A stretch of 64,000 nucleotides of DNA, taken from Desulfocurvus sp. (lineage in GTDB: Bacteria; Desulfobacterota; Desulfovibrionia; Desulfovibrionales; Desulfovibrionaceae). The DNA lies in the NCBI GenBank assembly GCA_020692325.1, contig JAIMKR010000014.1, positions 1 to 64,000 on the forward strand, given 5' to 3'. Shown here one piece after another: positions 36,444 through 44,857 of the stretch (position 1 is its first letter; each line of letters opens with the position of its first letter). The notes under the pieces were generated by a model. That model had not been told where the DNA came from, ran no database searches, and worked only from the letters and a program-made list of their open reading frames with translations. Position numbers and translations under genes: made by a program.

Positions 36444-37556
36444 ATGGCCAAGCGAGATTACTATGAGGTTCTCGGCGTCGAGCGCACGGCTTCCGAGGAT
36501 GAACTGAAGCGGGCCTATCGCAAGCTGGCTTTTCAGTATCACCCGGACCGCAACCCCGACGATCCCGAGGCCGAGCAGAAGTTCAAGGACGCCGCCGAGG
36601 CCTACGACGTGCTGCGCGATCCCGAGAAGCGCCGCCGCTACGACGCCTACGGATTCGACGGGCTGAACGGTGGCGGTGGGGGCTTCGCCTCCTCCGACGA
36701 CATCTTCGGCGCCTTCAGCGACATCTTCGGCGAGGTCTTCGGCTTCGCGGGCGGCGCGCGCGGTGGCCGGCGTCCGCAGGCCGGCATGGATCTGCGTTAC
36801 AACCTGAACATCAGCTTCCGGCAGGCCGCCAAGGGCGACGAGGTCACGCTCAAGATTCCGTCCAACGTGCCCTGCGAGCATTGCGGCGGCTCTGGCGCGG
36901 AGCCCGGCTCCGATATGAGCGATTGCCGGCAGTGCCGTGGCACCGGACACGTGCAGCAGGCCCAGGGCTTCTTCCGCATCTCCGTCACCTGCCCCACCTG
37001 TCACGGCCGCGGCAAGATCATCACCAAGTTCTGCACGGAGTGTCACGGTGCGGGTATGACCAGCCAGGTGCGCGAGCTCAAGGTGCGCATTCCCGCCGGT
37101 GTGGACGATGGCTCGCGTCTGCGTCTGCGCGGCGAGGGTGAGCCCGGCGCCAATGGAGGTCCCCACGGCGACCTCTTCGTGGTCATCAGCGTGGAGCTGG
37201 ACAAGACCTTCGAGCGCCAGGGGCAGAACCTGGTCCTGCGCCGCTCCATCACCATGGTGCAGGCCGCGCTGGGCGACAAGATCGAGATTCCCACACTCGA
37301 CGATCCCATCACTGTGGACATTCCCAAGGGCACGCAGGGGGGCGAGATCTTCCAGCTGCGTGGTCTGGGAATGCCGCATCCCGGCGGCGGGCGCAGGGGC
37401 GATCTGCTCGTGGAAGTTCGCGTGGAGACCCCCGTGGGTCTTTCCGCCAAGCAGGAGGAGCTGCTGCGCGAGTTCGCCAAGCTCGAGGAGGAGAAGCCCC
37501 TCAAAAAGGCCAAGAACTTCTTTAAGAAAGCGAAAGAAAAGGTGATGGGAGAGTAG
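36444..37556 (+). CDS. dnaJ: Chaperone protein DnaJ
   Basis: Hsp40 co-chaperone that delivers substrates to DnaK and stimulates its ATPase. The 370 residues have a full J domain (about 4-69, HPD in [11 protein letters not shown]), a Gly/Phe-rich linker, four CxxCxGxG zinc motifs ([32 protein letters not shown], about 147-202) and the C-terminal substrate-binding domains. dnaK and grpE are not adjacent. moaC begins one base after the stop. A second, atypical J protein is at 44858-45862. Confidence 0.96.
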   Translation: MAKRDYYEVLGVERTASEDELKRAYRKLAFQYHPDRNPDDPEAEQKFKDAAEAYDVLRDPEKRRRYDAYGFDGLNGGGGGFASSDDIFGAFSDIFGEVFGFAGGARGGRRPQAGMDLRYNLNISFRQAAKGDEVTLKIPSNVPCEHCGGSGAEPGSDMSDCRQCRGTGHVQQAQGFFRISVTCPTCHGRGKIITKFCTECHGAGMTSQVRELKVRIPAGVDDGSRLRLRGEGEPGANGGPHGDLFVVISVELDKTFERQGQNLVLRRSITMVQAALGDKIEIPTLDDPITVDIPKGTQGGEIFQLRGLGMPHPGGGRRGDLLVEVRVETPVGLSAKQEELLREFAKLEEEKPLKKAKNFFKKAKEKVMGE

Positions 37557-37557
37557 A

Positions 37558-38037
37558 ATGGCCGGCGATTTCTCGCATCTCGACGCCGAGGGGCACGCCC
37601 GCATGGTCGATGTCTCCGGCAAGGAGCCGACCGTGCGCGTGGCCCGCGTGCGCGCCGAGGTGCGTCTCAACGCCGAAACCATGGACCTGCTCGTGCGAAA
37701 GGCCCTGCCCAAGGGCGAGGTGCTCGGTACCGCGCGCATCGCCGGCATTCTGGCCGCCAAGCGCACCTTTGAGCTCATCCCCCTGTGCCACCCCCTCCCG
37801 CTGGACTTCGCCGATGTGTCCTTCGACATCGACGAGTCCGAAAATGTTGTCTACGTGACGGCCGAGGCGCGCACCAGCGCCCGCACCGGCGTGGAGATGG
37901 AGGCGCTGCTCGCCGCTCAGGTGGCGGCCGCCACCATCTACGACATGTGCAAGGCCGTGCAGAAGAACATCCGCATCACCAACTGCCGCCTCGTCTACAA
38001 GAGCGGCGGCAAGAGCGGCCTGTTCCAGGCGGAATAG
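37558..38037 (+). CDS. moaC: Cyclic pyranopterin monophosphate synthase MoaC
   Basis: Second enzyme of molybdenum cofactor synthesis, converting the MoaA product to cyclic pyranopterin. The 159 residues start with [21 protein letters not shown], the family signature; the substrate-binding LIPLCHPL near 75 and the C-terminal [13 protein letters not shown] with lysine-rich end KSGGKSG are present. It is coupled to dnaJ by near-overlap. moaA is not in the window. Consistent with molybdo- or tungsto-enzymes common in sulfate reducers. Confidence 0.96.
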   Translation: MAGDFSHLDAEGHARMVDVSGKEPTVRVARVRAEVRLNAETMDLLVRKALPKGEVLGTARIAGILAAKRTFELIPLCHPLPLDFADVSFDIDESENVVYVTAEARTSARTGVEMEALLAAQVAAATIYDMCKAVQKNIRITNCRLVYKSGGKSGLFQAE

Positions 38038-38088
38038 GGGGGACGCGGCGCGATCCGAACGTGGTGGCCGCAGTCTCGTTGATCTGAG

Positions 38089-38153
38089 CCATTCGGCCGG
38101 GGCCATCCGGACGCCGGGACCATCCGGCCGGGGCCATTCAGCGGCCCATTCAG
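38089..38153 (+). repeat. Imperfect CCATYCGG-type tandem repeats between moaC and bioA
   Basis: CCATTCGGCCGGGG (38089-38102) and CCATCCGGCCGGGG (38120-38133) are near-identical, with related CCATCCGG and CCATTCAG units between and after. Non-coding; function unknown. Confidence 0.6.
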
Positions 38154-38163
38154 CCCACAAAAC

Positions 38164-38212
38164 AAATGGCCCGCGCCGGTGCTTGATGCGCCGGGGCGGG
38201 CCATTTGTTTTT
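38164..38212. terminator. Bidirectional intrinsic terminator between moaC and bioA
   Basis: AAATGGCCCGCGCCGG and CCGGGGCGGGCCATTT form a long stem with one mismatch region, followed by GTTTTTAT on the plus strand and by T-rich sequence on the minus strand (TTTGTTTT). It can end both the rpoZ-dnaJ-moaC and bioA transcripts. Confidence 0.85.
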
Positions 38213-38223
38213 ATCGCGTCGCG

Positions 38224-39546
38224 CTACTTCGCGTACATGGGCGCGGCCTCGCGCAGCACTTCCGTGGCGATGTTCCGCGCGCGGTTCATTTCCTCGTCCG
38301 TGGCGCAGGCCGGCGGCATGAGGTAGAACACGTTGCCCATGGGCCGCACGAGCATCCCGCGCTCCAGGCATTTCGCCCGCACTGTCGAGCCGATCTCGTC
38401 GTGATAGTCCCCCGCCTCGCCGCCGAGCGTCACCGCCGCCAGCGAACCCAGGGCGCGCGGTCGCGTGACGCCGGGCATTTTCGATATCTCGGCCAGCCAC
38501 GCGCGGTTTTGTTCGCCGATGTGGTTGATGCGCTCGAGCGTTCGCTCCTCCTCGAAGAGTTCGAGGGAGGCCAGCCCGGCCGCGCATCCCAACGGATTGG
38601 CCGTGAACGAGTGCCCGTGCGAGAAGCAGTTGTAGAAGGTGTCGCCCAGGAACGCCTCGTAGATGCGCTCCGTGGCAACGGTGACGGCCATGGGCAAAAA
38701 GCCCGCTGTAAGGCCCTTGGACAGGCACACCAGATCCGGCGTGACGCCGGCGCGCTCCATGGCGAACATGGTGCCCGTGCGGCCGAAGCCGGTCATCACC
38801 TCGTCGAGGATGACCGGAATCTCGTATTCGCGCATGCGCTCGCACACGCCGCGCAGGAATTCCGGGCGGCAGAAGTTCATGCCGCCCGCGCCCTGCACTA
38901 GCGGCTCGGCGATGAACGCGGCGGCCTCCGCGCCGTGGCGTTTGAGCACGGCGTCGATCTGCCGCAGCGCCACGGCCTCGCGCGCGGACGCGCCCGTGTC
39001 GCCGTCCCAGGTGGGAGCGAAGGGCAGATGCACCACCTCGCACAGCAGTTCGTCGAAGGGACCGTAGTAGCCGCTGGTGCGGCCCACGGCCATGGCCCCG
39101 AAGGTGTCGCCGTGGTAGCCGCCCTGCATGGCCAGGAAGATGCGCCGTCCGTTGTGGCCCTGGTTGCGCCAGTACTGCCAGGCCATTTTGAGCGCCACCT
39201 CCACGGCGGTGGAGCCGTTGTCCGAATAAAACACGCGCGAAAGGGGGCGGGGCAGCAGTTCGAGAAGCTTTTCGGCCAGTCGCACGGCGGGTTCGTGGGT
39301 GAAACCGGCGAAGATGACCTGTTCCATCTCCGCCGCCTGCCGGTGGATGGCCTTGGCGATTTTCGGATGGGCGTGGCCATGCACGTTGACCCACCAGGAG
39401 CAGGCCATGTCCAGGATTTCGCGGCCGTCCTCCAGAAACAAACGTGTTCCGCGCGCGCTCTTGACGGGCAGGGGCGGTGGTGCGGTCTTTTCCTGCGTGA
39501 AGGGATGCCAGATGACCTTGCGGTCGCGTTCGACGAGTTCGCTCAT
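38224..39546 (-). CDS. bioA: Adenosylmethionine-8-amino-7-oxononanoate aminotransferase
   Basis: PLP-dependent transaminase that makes 7,8-diaminopelargonic acid in biotin synthesis, with SAM as usual amino donor. The 440 residues have WHPFTQ near 15, the conserved GTRLFLEDGREILD, WWVNVHGHAHP, AEPLVQGAGGM, DEVMTGFGRTG and the PLP-lysine region LSKGLTAGFLPM near 285. The start ATG at 39546 overlaps the bioD stop (ATGA). It is last in the biotin operon, ahead of the bidirectional terminator. Confidence 0.96.
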   Translation of the reverse strand: MSELVERDRKVIWHPFTQEKTAPPPLPVKSARGTRLFLEDGREILDMACSWWVNVHGHAHPKIAKAIHRQAAEMEQVIFAGFTHEPAVRLAEKLLELLPRPLSRVFYSDNGSTAVEVALKMAWQYWRNQGHNGRRIFLAMQGGYHGDTFGAMAVGRTSGYYGPFDELLCEVVHLPFAPTWDGDTGASAREAVALRQIDAVLKRHGAEAAAFIAEPLVQGAGGMNFCRPEFLRGVCERMREYEIPVILDEVMTGFGRTGTMFAMERAGVTPDLVCLSKGLTAGFLPMAVTVATERIYEAFLGDTFYNCFSHGHSFTANPLGCAAGLASLELFEEERTLERINHIGEQNRAWLAEISKMPGVTRPRALGSLAAVTLGGEAGDYHDEIGSTVRAKCLERGMLVRPMGNVFYLMPPACATDEEMNRARNIATEVLREAAPMYAK

Positions 39547-40163
39547 GATTTCCACCGTACCCAGTCCATGCCCCCGGGGTGGGGAGCGACGCCCCGCAGC
39601 GATTCCATGGTCAGGGGATCGAGGCGCGGAATCTCGCCCAGGATTTTCGTTTGGCCCATGCGCTCGATGGCCTCGCGGTTGCCGGGATTGACCGGGCCGG
39701 AAAGCACGACGCCGATGACGGGCAAATGCCGCGCGCGCAGGGCCATGAGCGTGAGGCAGGTGTGGTTGATGGTGCCGAGTCCGCTGCGCGCCGCCACGAT
39801 GACCGGAACCTTCAAGTGTTCAATGAGGTCGAGGGTGGTGGCCCGCTCGTTGATGGGCACCAGCACGCCGCCGGCTCCCTCGATGACCAGCGGCCGCGCG
39901 GTCTCGGGCGCGTGGAAATCGTCGATGTCGATGCGCTTGCCCTCCAGTTTCGCCGCGTCGTATCCCGCGAGCGGGGCGCGCAACAAATAACGCTCCGGGT
40001 GGACATGCGCGCCGGAAAGCCGCGCCACCACGTCGGCGTCGCGGTCGGGCGGGTGCCCGGACTGGATGGGCTTCCAGTAGTCCGCAGCCGAATGCAGGCA
40101 CAGCCAGGCCGAAACGATGGTTTTGCCGGCGTCTGTGTCCGTGCCGGTGACGAAAACCTTCAT
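39543..40163 (-). CDS. bioD: ATP-dependent dethiobiotin synthetase
   Basis: Closes the ureido ring to form dethiobiotin, the third step of biotin ring assembly. The 206 residues have the P-loop VTGTDTDAGKTIV near 5, KPIQSG near 31 and IEGAGGVLVPI near 95. AAGGAGG precedes the ATG, inside the end of bioC (ATGA overlap). Next in the pathway would be bioB, not found in this window. Confidence 0.95.
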   Translation of the reverse strand: MKVFVTGTDTDAGKTIVSAWLCLHSAADYWKPIQSGHPPDRDADVVARLSGAHVHPERYLLRAPLAGYDAAKLEGKRIDIDDFHAPETARPLVIEGAGGVLVPINERATTLDLIEHLKVPVIVAARSGLGTINHTCLTLMALRARHLPVIGVVLSGPVNPGNREAIERMGQTKILGEIPRLDPLTMESLRGVAPHPGGMDWVRWKS

Positions 40164-40984
40164 ACTGCCTCCTTGATGATGCCGCCGTACAGCACCCGGA
40201 CCGTCACATCCATGCCTCCGGCGAAGCTTTTGAGCACCGCGCGGATGGGGCAGGGGCGGTAGCCGGGGCGGGGCGTGTTCGCACCGACGGACTTGAAGCT
40301 CTGCACGAAGGCCCGCGCGTCGGCGTAGTGAATGCGGTGGTCCTCCGTCTCGAAGACGGCGTGGCGTTCCTCCATGCCGCCGAGCCCCGCGCGCAGGGCG
40401 GCCTCGTCCGGCAGGGGAAGCAGACCGGAAGTGTGTCCGGTCTCGGCGAAGGCCTGCTCCCACTCGGCGAAGCTGCCGGCGAGCGGCACGGCGAAGAATA
40501 ACCGTTGCGTCTGCCCGGCCAGATGGACCAGCCCGGCCACGGGATCGTGGAACCATTGGGCTGCCAGATTGGTGACGATGGCGGCGGGCGGTTCGGCGAA
40601 ACAGGCGGCCTCGCCGTTGAGCACGCTGAAGTGCGTTTCCGGCGCGGCGTTTTCTTGCGTCTCGATCAGCTGGACCGCAGCGGCGTCCGGCGCGGGGGCA
40701 GCCGGCGGGGCGGCCGCCAGGGCTGCCAGCTTGGCGCGGCAGCGCTCCAGCATTTCCGGCGCGATGTCCGTGGCCAGATAGCGTTCGACGCCCGCCCACA
40801 CGAGTGTGGTGAGCAGGCCGGTGCCGCAGCCGATCTCGGCCACGAGTCCCTCGGCCGGCAGGCCGCCGTTTTCGTCGATGAACGCGGCGAGGCGTCGCGC
40901 CGTCATCCTTTGCAGCTGGGCGTCGTTGTCGTAGCCCGCCGCACGCGCGCCGAAGCGTCGGGCCACGCGTTCCCTGTGCGTCAT
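40160..40984 (-). CDS. bioC: Malonyl-[acyl-carrier protein] O-methyltransferase BioC
   Basis: SAM-dependent methyltransferase that masks malonyl-ACP so fatty acid synthesis can build pimeloyl-ACP methyl ester. The 274 residues have RVARRFGARAAGYDNDAQLQRM at the start, AEIGCGTGLLTTLVW near 49 (SAM site) and LAAQWFHDP near 148, in line with BioC. The Ala-rich insertion near 92-105 is longer than in E. coli. The start at 40984 overlaps the stop of the hydrolase gene. The ORF track start further up is spurious. Confidence 0.9.
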   Translation of the reverse strand: MTHRERVARRFGARAAGYDNDAQLQRMTARRLAAFIDENGGLPAEGLVAEIGCGTGLLTTLVWAGVERYLATDIAPEMLERCRAKLAALAAAPPAAPAPDAAAVQLIETQENAAPETHFSVLNGEAACFAEPPAAIVTNLAAQWFHDPVAGLVHLAGQTQRLFFAVPLAGSFAEWEQAFAETGHTSGLLPLPDEAALRAGLGGMEERHAVFETEDHRIHYADARAFVQSFKSVGANTPRPGYRPCPIRAVLKSFAGGMDVTVRVLYGGIIKEAV

Positions 40985-41649
40985 GATGCTGTCGCGCGGC
41001 ATTCGATGAACTCCTTCAGGACGGGAACGCACTCGTCCGGGTTGACGAAGGGCAGGGCGTGCCCGCCGGAATCGAAAAGCGAAAGCGTCGCGTCCATGGC
41101 TTGTCCGGCCTCCTCGGCCAGGGCCACGGGGGCGATGCGGTCGTCGCGCGCATGCAGCAGCAGGCATGGCGGCACGTGCCGGGGCGGCTTCGCGTTCAGA
41201 TCGCGCAACAGGGTCAGGTCCCCGGCCAGCCGCGCCACGCCGGCCGCGTCTGGGCTCGGGAGGAGCGGGGCCGACGGCTTCGGCCGCTGGCCGCAGCGGC
41301 GCAGAAAGCGGCGCAGCACGTCGCGCGGGTCCTCTTTCAACCGGGCGAGCATGGCCTCGACGATTTCCGGCGGCGTGCCGCCCGTCCGACCCGGTGCGGC
41401 GCAGAAGCGCAGGAACGCGCCCAGGCCGATGAGACCGCGCCAGGGGACATCCATGCCCAGCAGCTTGGCGAAGCCCAGCGAGTGCCCCACGCCGATCCAG
41501 CCGTCGGGGTTTTCCGGCAACGTCATCCGCGCCGGGCCGAAGTAGCCGGCGTCGAGGGCGAACACGGGGCGTTCGGCGAAGGCCGCGGCGTAGTCGCGCC
41601 AGACTTCCGGCCCGTACCCCCAGCCGTGCAGCAGGGCCAGACCGATCAT
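40981..41649 (-). CDS. BioH-like alpha/beta hydrolase (pimeloyl-ACP methyl ester esterase)
   Basis: Probable carboxylesterase that removes the methyl group after pimeloyl-ACP synthesis, ending the BioC pathway. The 222 residues open with LALLHGWGYGPEVW, close to BioH; the nucleophile is in GVGHSLGFA near 56, the acid residue probably in HARDDRIAP, and the histidine in GGHALPF. It is shorter than E. coli BioH (256). Its position between bioF and bioC, with ATGA overlaps on both sides, supports the role; the exact subfamily (BioH, BioG or another) is not settled. Confidence 0.8.
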   Translation of the reverse strand: MIGLALLHGWGYGPEVWRDYAAAFAERPVFALDAGYFGPARMTLPENPDGWIGVGHSLGFAKLLGMDVPWRGLIGLGAFLRFCAAPGRTGGTPPEIVEAMLARLKEDPRDVLRRFLRRCGQRPKPSAPLLPSPDAAGVARLAGDLTLLRDLNAKPPRHVPPCLLLHARDDRIAPVALAEEAGQAMDATLSLFDSGGHALPFVNPDECVPVLKEFIECRATAS

Positions 41650-42788
41650 AGTCCGGCCAGGGCGGCCAGCAACCGCGAGATGTCCTCGTCCGTATGCGCG
41701 GCGGAGAGTCCCAGGCGCAGGCGCGAGGTCCCCTGTGGCACCGTGGGCGGCCGCACGGCGGAGGTCAGAATGTCGCGGGCGGCCAGGGCGTCCTTGGCGG
41801 CCATGGCGCGCTCGGGCGTGCCGAGGATCACCGGCACGATGTGCGTCGTCGACGCGCCGGGATTAAGCCCCATGTCGCGCAGACCGGCGCGCAGGCGCTC
41901 CGCCCGGGCGAGCAGGCCGCGCCGTTCGGCGTCGAGCCCCGGCAGCAGCTCCCAGGCGCGCAACGCCGCCGCCACGACGAGAGGCGAGGGCGCGGTGGAG
42001 AAGATGAATCCGCCGGACTTGTTGATGAGGTAGTCGCGCACGATGCGCGAGCAGGCCACGTATCCCCCGCTCACGCCCAGCGCCTTGCTCATGGTGCCCA
42101 TGGCGACGGTCGTCGGGGCGAGCTCGACGGCCTCGCACAGGCCATAGCCGTGGGGGCCGAACACGCCGGTTGCATGGGCCTCATCCACATAGAGCAGCGC
42201 GCCGTGGCGCACGGCCAGGTCCTGCAGCGCGGCCACATCGGCCCTGTCCCCGTCCATGCCGAACACGGACTCGCTGAGGATGACGCGCGGCCGGTCCTCG
42301 CCGGCGTGCTTTCGCAGCAGCTCCTCGAGATGGTTCAGGTCCAGGTGGCGGTAGCGCAGCTGATGCGCCTCCGCCAGCGTGCAGCCCAGATGCATGCTCG
42401 CGTGGTTCAGCTTGTCGGCGAAGACGAGGGGCTCCGCACCGAGCGTGTGCTTGTCCAGCAGGGCCGCGATGCACGCGGCGTTGGTCTGATAGCCGCTGGA
42501 GAAAACGAGCGCGGTCTCCGTGCCCTTGTCGGCGGCGATGCGCGTCTCGAAGGCCTCGTGCGCGGGGGTGTTGCCAGAGAGCAAGCGCGAACCGGTGGAG
42601 CCTGCCCCGTACTTGCGCCCGGCCTTGATGGCCGCATCGACCAATTCCGGCCGGTGGGCCAGCCCCATGTAGTCGTTGCCGGAGAAATCGAGCAGGCCGG
42701 CCGTGTTCGGATGTGGCAGATGGCGCAAAAGCCCCTTGTCCGCCAGCCCGGTCAGGGCGGCTTCGTAACGTGAGAGAACGTCGGTCAT
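41646..42788 (-). CDS. bioF: 8-amino-7-oxononanoate synthase
   Basis: PLP-dependent condensation of pimeloyl-ACP (or -CoA) with alanine. The 380 residues contain FSGNDYMGLAHRPE, YGAGSTGSRLLSGN, LVFSSGYQTNAA, DEAHATGVFGPHG and the PLP lysine in GTMSKALGVSGG near 237. It is first of the biotin genes and starts 36 bases after hisF ends, with its stop overlapping the hydrolase start. Co-transcription with hisHF is possible. Confidence 0.95.
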   Translation of the reverse strand: MTDVLSRYEAALTGLADKGLLRHLPHPNTAGLLDFSGNDYMGLAHRPELVDAAIKAGRKYGAGSTGSRLLSGNTPAHEAFETRIAADKGTETALVFSSGYQTNAACIAALLDKHTLGAEPLVFADKLNHASMHLGCTLAEAHQLRYRHLDLNHLEELLRKHAGEDRPRVILSESVFGMDGDRADVAALQDLAVRHGALLYVDEAHATGVFGPHGYGLCEAVELAPTTVAMGTMSKALGVSGGYVACSRIVRDYLINKSGGFIFSTAPSPLVVAAALRAWELLPGLDAERRGLLARAERLRAGLRDMGLNPGASTTHIVPVILGTPERAMAAKDALAARDILTSAVRPPTVPQGTSRLRLGLSAAHTDEDISRLLAALAGL

Positions 42789-42824
42789 GTCGTGCGGCCT
42801 TCAAACCGCGGCGGAGCGGCGCGT

Positions 42825-43604
42825 CTACCAGACCATGCGCATTGGCACGCCCTGGCCGGCGATGTGCTCCTTGATTTGGCGGATGCTGTATTCGCCGTAG
42901 TGGACGATGGAGGCGATGAGCGCGGCGGAGGCCTTGCCCTTGGTGAAGGCATCGGCCATGTGCTGCGGATTGCCCGCGCCGCCGGATGCGATCACCGGAA
43001 TGCGCACGCTCTCGCTGACGAGTCGGGTCAACTCGAGGTCGTAGCCGTCCTTGGTGCCGTCGGCGTCGATGGAGTTGAGGCAGATTTCGCCAGCGCCCAG
43101 GGATTCGGCCCGCCTGGCCCAGGCCAGCGCGTCCATGCCGGTGTACTTGCGGCCGCCGTGGATGACCACCTCGAAGCCCGAGGGAATCTGCGCGGACTTG
43201 GGCACGCGCTTCACGTCCATGCCCAGCACCACGCACTGCGCGCCGAATGCCGCCGCACCCTCGCTGATGATGCCCGGGTTCTTGACCGCGCCGGAATTGA
43301 CGGAGCATTTCTCGGCCCCGGCCAGCAGCACGGCGCGCATGTCGGCCACGGTGGAGAGGCCGCCGCCCACGGAGAAGGGGATGAAGATCTGACTGGCCAC
43401 GCGCTCCACCACGTCGAGGAAGATGCCCCGACCTTCGCTGGAGGCGGTGATGTCGTAGAACACGATCTCGTCCGCGCCTTCCTCATAGTAGTGGCGCGCG
43501 GTCTCCACGGGATCACCGATGTCGACGTTGTCCTTGAACTTGACGCCCTTGGTGAGTTTGCCGTCGCGCACGTCAAGGCAGGGGATGATGCGCCTGCTAA
43601 GCAT
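42825..43604 (-). CDS. hisF: Imidazole glycerol phosphate synthase subunit HisF
   Basis: Cyclase subunit of the HisHF synthase, making imidazole glycerol phosphate and AICAR for histidine and purine synthesis. The 259 residues form a TIM barrel with [26 protein letters not shown] and the catalytic Asp near the start, IPFSVGGGL near 75 and [11 protein letters not shown] near 197. It overlaps hisH by eight bases. Other his genes are not in the window. Confidence 0.97.
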   Translation of the reverse strand: MLSRRIIPCLDVRDGKLTKGVKFKDNVDIGDPVETARHYYEEGADEIVFYDITASSEGRGIFLDVVERVASQIFIPFSVGGGLSTVADMRAVLLAGAEKCSVNSGAVKNPGIISEGAAAFGAQCVVLGMDVKRVPKSAQIPSGFEVVIHGGRKYTGMDALAWARRAESLGAGEICLNSIDADGTKDGYDLELTRLVSESVRIPVIASGGAGNPQHMADAFTKGKASAALIASIVHYGEYSIRQIKEHIAGQGVPMRMVW

Positions 43605-44235
43605 TGCGGGCCTCCAGGCAGTAGTCGTGGAAATTCCTGAGCAGGGTGAGCCCCGGGGTTCCGCTTTTTTCCGGGTGGAACTGCACGGCCCACAGGCCGG
43701 GCCGGCCGTGGACGGAGCAGAAGGTCTCGCCGTAGCGCGTCTCGCCGATGACGTATTCAGGATCGGGCGCGGGATAGTAGCTGTGGACGAAGTAGAACTC
43801 GGCGCCAGCGGGGATATCCTTGAACAAGGGGCAGTCCGCCTTCAGCGTCACGCGGTTCCAGCCCATGTGCGGAATGCGGATGGACGAGCCGTCCTCCTCG
43901 GTCCAGGCCGGATTGAACAGGCGGCACTGGCCGGGGATGATGCCGAGGGTGGTCGTGTCGTTCTCCTCGCAATGGTCGAGAAGAATCTGACAGCCGACGC
44001 AGATGCCGAGCAGGGGTTTGTGGCTGGCCACGAGTTCCCGCAGCTTGGCGTCGAGCCCGCGCGAGGCGAGTTCGCGCATGGCCTGTCCCGCCGCGCCGAC
44101 GCCGGGGAAGATGATGCCGTCGGCCTGTTCGAGCACGGCGGAGTCGGCGGTGATCCGGTTTTCGATGCCCAGATGGTCGAGCGCGCGGCGGACGCTTGTC
44201 TGGTTGCCGGCCTTGTAATCGAGGATGGCGAGCAT
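43597..44235 (-). CDS. hisH: Imidazole glycerol phosphate synthase subunit HisH
   Basis: Glutaminase subunit that passes ammonia through HisF. The 212 residues have the class I nucleophile motif in GICVGCQ near 80 (Cys) and the His-Glu pair in VQFHPEKSG near 190; FPGVGA near 44 is the oxyanion region. It is first of the hisH-hisF pair; the region upstream carries no further his gene. Confidence 0.97.
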   Translation of the reverse strand: MLAILDYKAGNQTSVRRALDHLGIENRITADSAVLEQADGIIFPGVGAAGQAMRELASRGLDAKLRELVASHKPLLGICVGCQILLDHCEENDTTTLGIIPGQCRLFNPAWTEEDGSSIRIPHMGWNRVTLKADCPLFKDIPAGAEFYFVHSYYPAPDPEYVIGETRYGETFCSVHGRPGLWAVQFHPEKSGTPGLTLLRNFHDYCLEARNA

Positions 44236-44424
44236 TCCTGGCTCCTTGTGCGATGCTGCAATAAATGTATCCTTTGAAAACTAGTCAATTTTCCGCCGGA
44301 AGACAAGGCCCGCCGCTCCGGGCCGGGTGGGAAGGGCTTGGTGATGCGGTTCAGGTTGAGCGGACCGGAACCGCCGCTTAGGACGCAGGCGAGGACGCAA
44401 CGACCCACCGTCATGGGGCCGGAG

Positions 44425-44480
44425 AGGTGCACGCGGGCGAGGCGTTCGGCTCGCGCCACCATCGCAGCCATCTCCGTGGA
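44425..44480 (-). repeat. Copy A of a diverged element upstream of hisH
   Basis: GGTGCACGCGGGCGAGGCG and following bases resemble copy B at about 44607-44662. On the minus strand both read a peptide of the form MAA-ARAERLAR. Boundaries approximate. Confidence 0.5.
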
Positions 44481-44550
44481 CACGGGGAGGGGCGATCGGA
44501 CCAGGGAATTTACCGTGCTGTCTTGAGCCCACGGGGCCGGGGAGGGGCGG

Positions 44551-44585
44551 GAGCACAGGATTCCTAATCCTGGTGTCGCAGGTTC
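44551..44585 (+). pseudogene. tRNA-Arg(CCU)-like fragment
   Basis: GAGCA is followed by a perfect 5-bp anticodon stem CAGGA/TCCTG with loop TTCCTAA (anticodon CCT), a 5-base variable region GTGTC and the start of a T arm GCAGGTTC. The T arm does not close normally and no matching acceptor stem is present, so this is at most a remnant, such as that left at a tRNA integration site. Confidence 0.5.
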
Positions 44586-44606
44586 TCCGTCGATTGTGCG
44601 GAGCGG

Positions 44607-44662
44607 GGTGCTCGGGCGAGGCGCTCGCCGCGCGCCGCCATGGCGTCAATCGCCGTCACCTC
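44607..44662 (-). repeat. Copy B of a diverged element upstream of hisH
   Basis: GCTCGGGCGAGGCGCTCGC and following bases parallel copy A at about 44425-44480, with roughly three quarters of positions matching by eye over some 45 bases. Confidence 0.5.
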
Positions 44663-44857
44663 CGTTCGAAAGCCGCCTTCCCCACGCCCCAGCGGATTAA
44701 GCCCGCGAAAGGCGGCAGGCAGCCACATGACTTCCCGCCGCGTTAAAAGGAAACGCGGCTCGGCGTGGTCTGATTTGGGAAAGGCAGGGGGGGCTCCGGC
44801 GTGCTGGTCCGGGTGCTCAGACTGGGCGGGAGGGCGCTCGCGGTGGAATGTCATTCC

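Larger units (their letters stand above)
44236..44857. other. Non-coding stretch upstream of hisH with repeat and tRNA-like remnants
   Basis: About 620 bases without a supported gene. It contains a tRNA-Arg(CCU)-like fragment (44551-44585) and two diverged copies of a roughly 50-base element, listed separately. Frames on the minus strand read similar short peptides (AMxARxERLAR) from the two copies, but neither has a convincing gene structure. A hisH promoter probably lies in the A/T-rich part near 44250-44290. Confidence 0.6.

Noticed and set aside
44551-44590. Complete tRNA gene
   Set aside because: Anticodon arm and part of the T arm are present, but acceptor stem and T-arm closure are missing, so it is listed only as a remnant.
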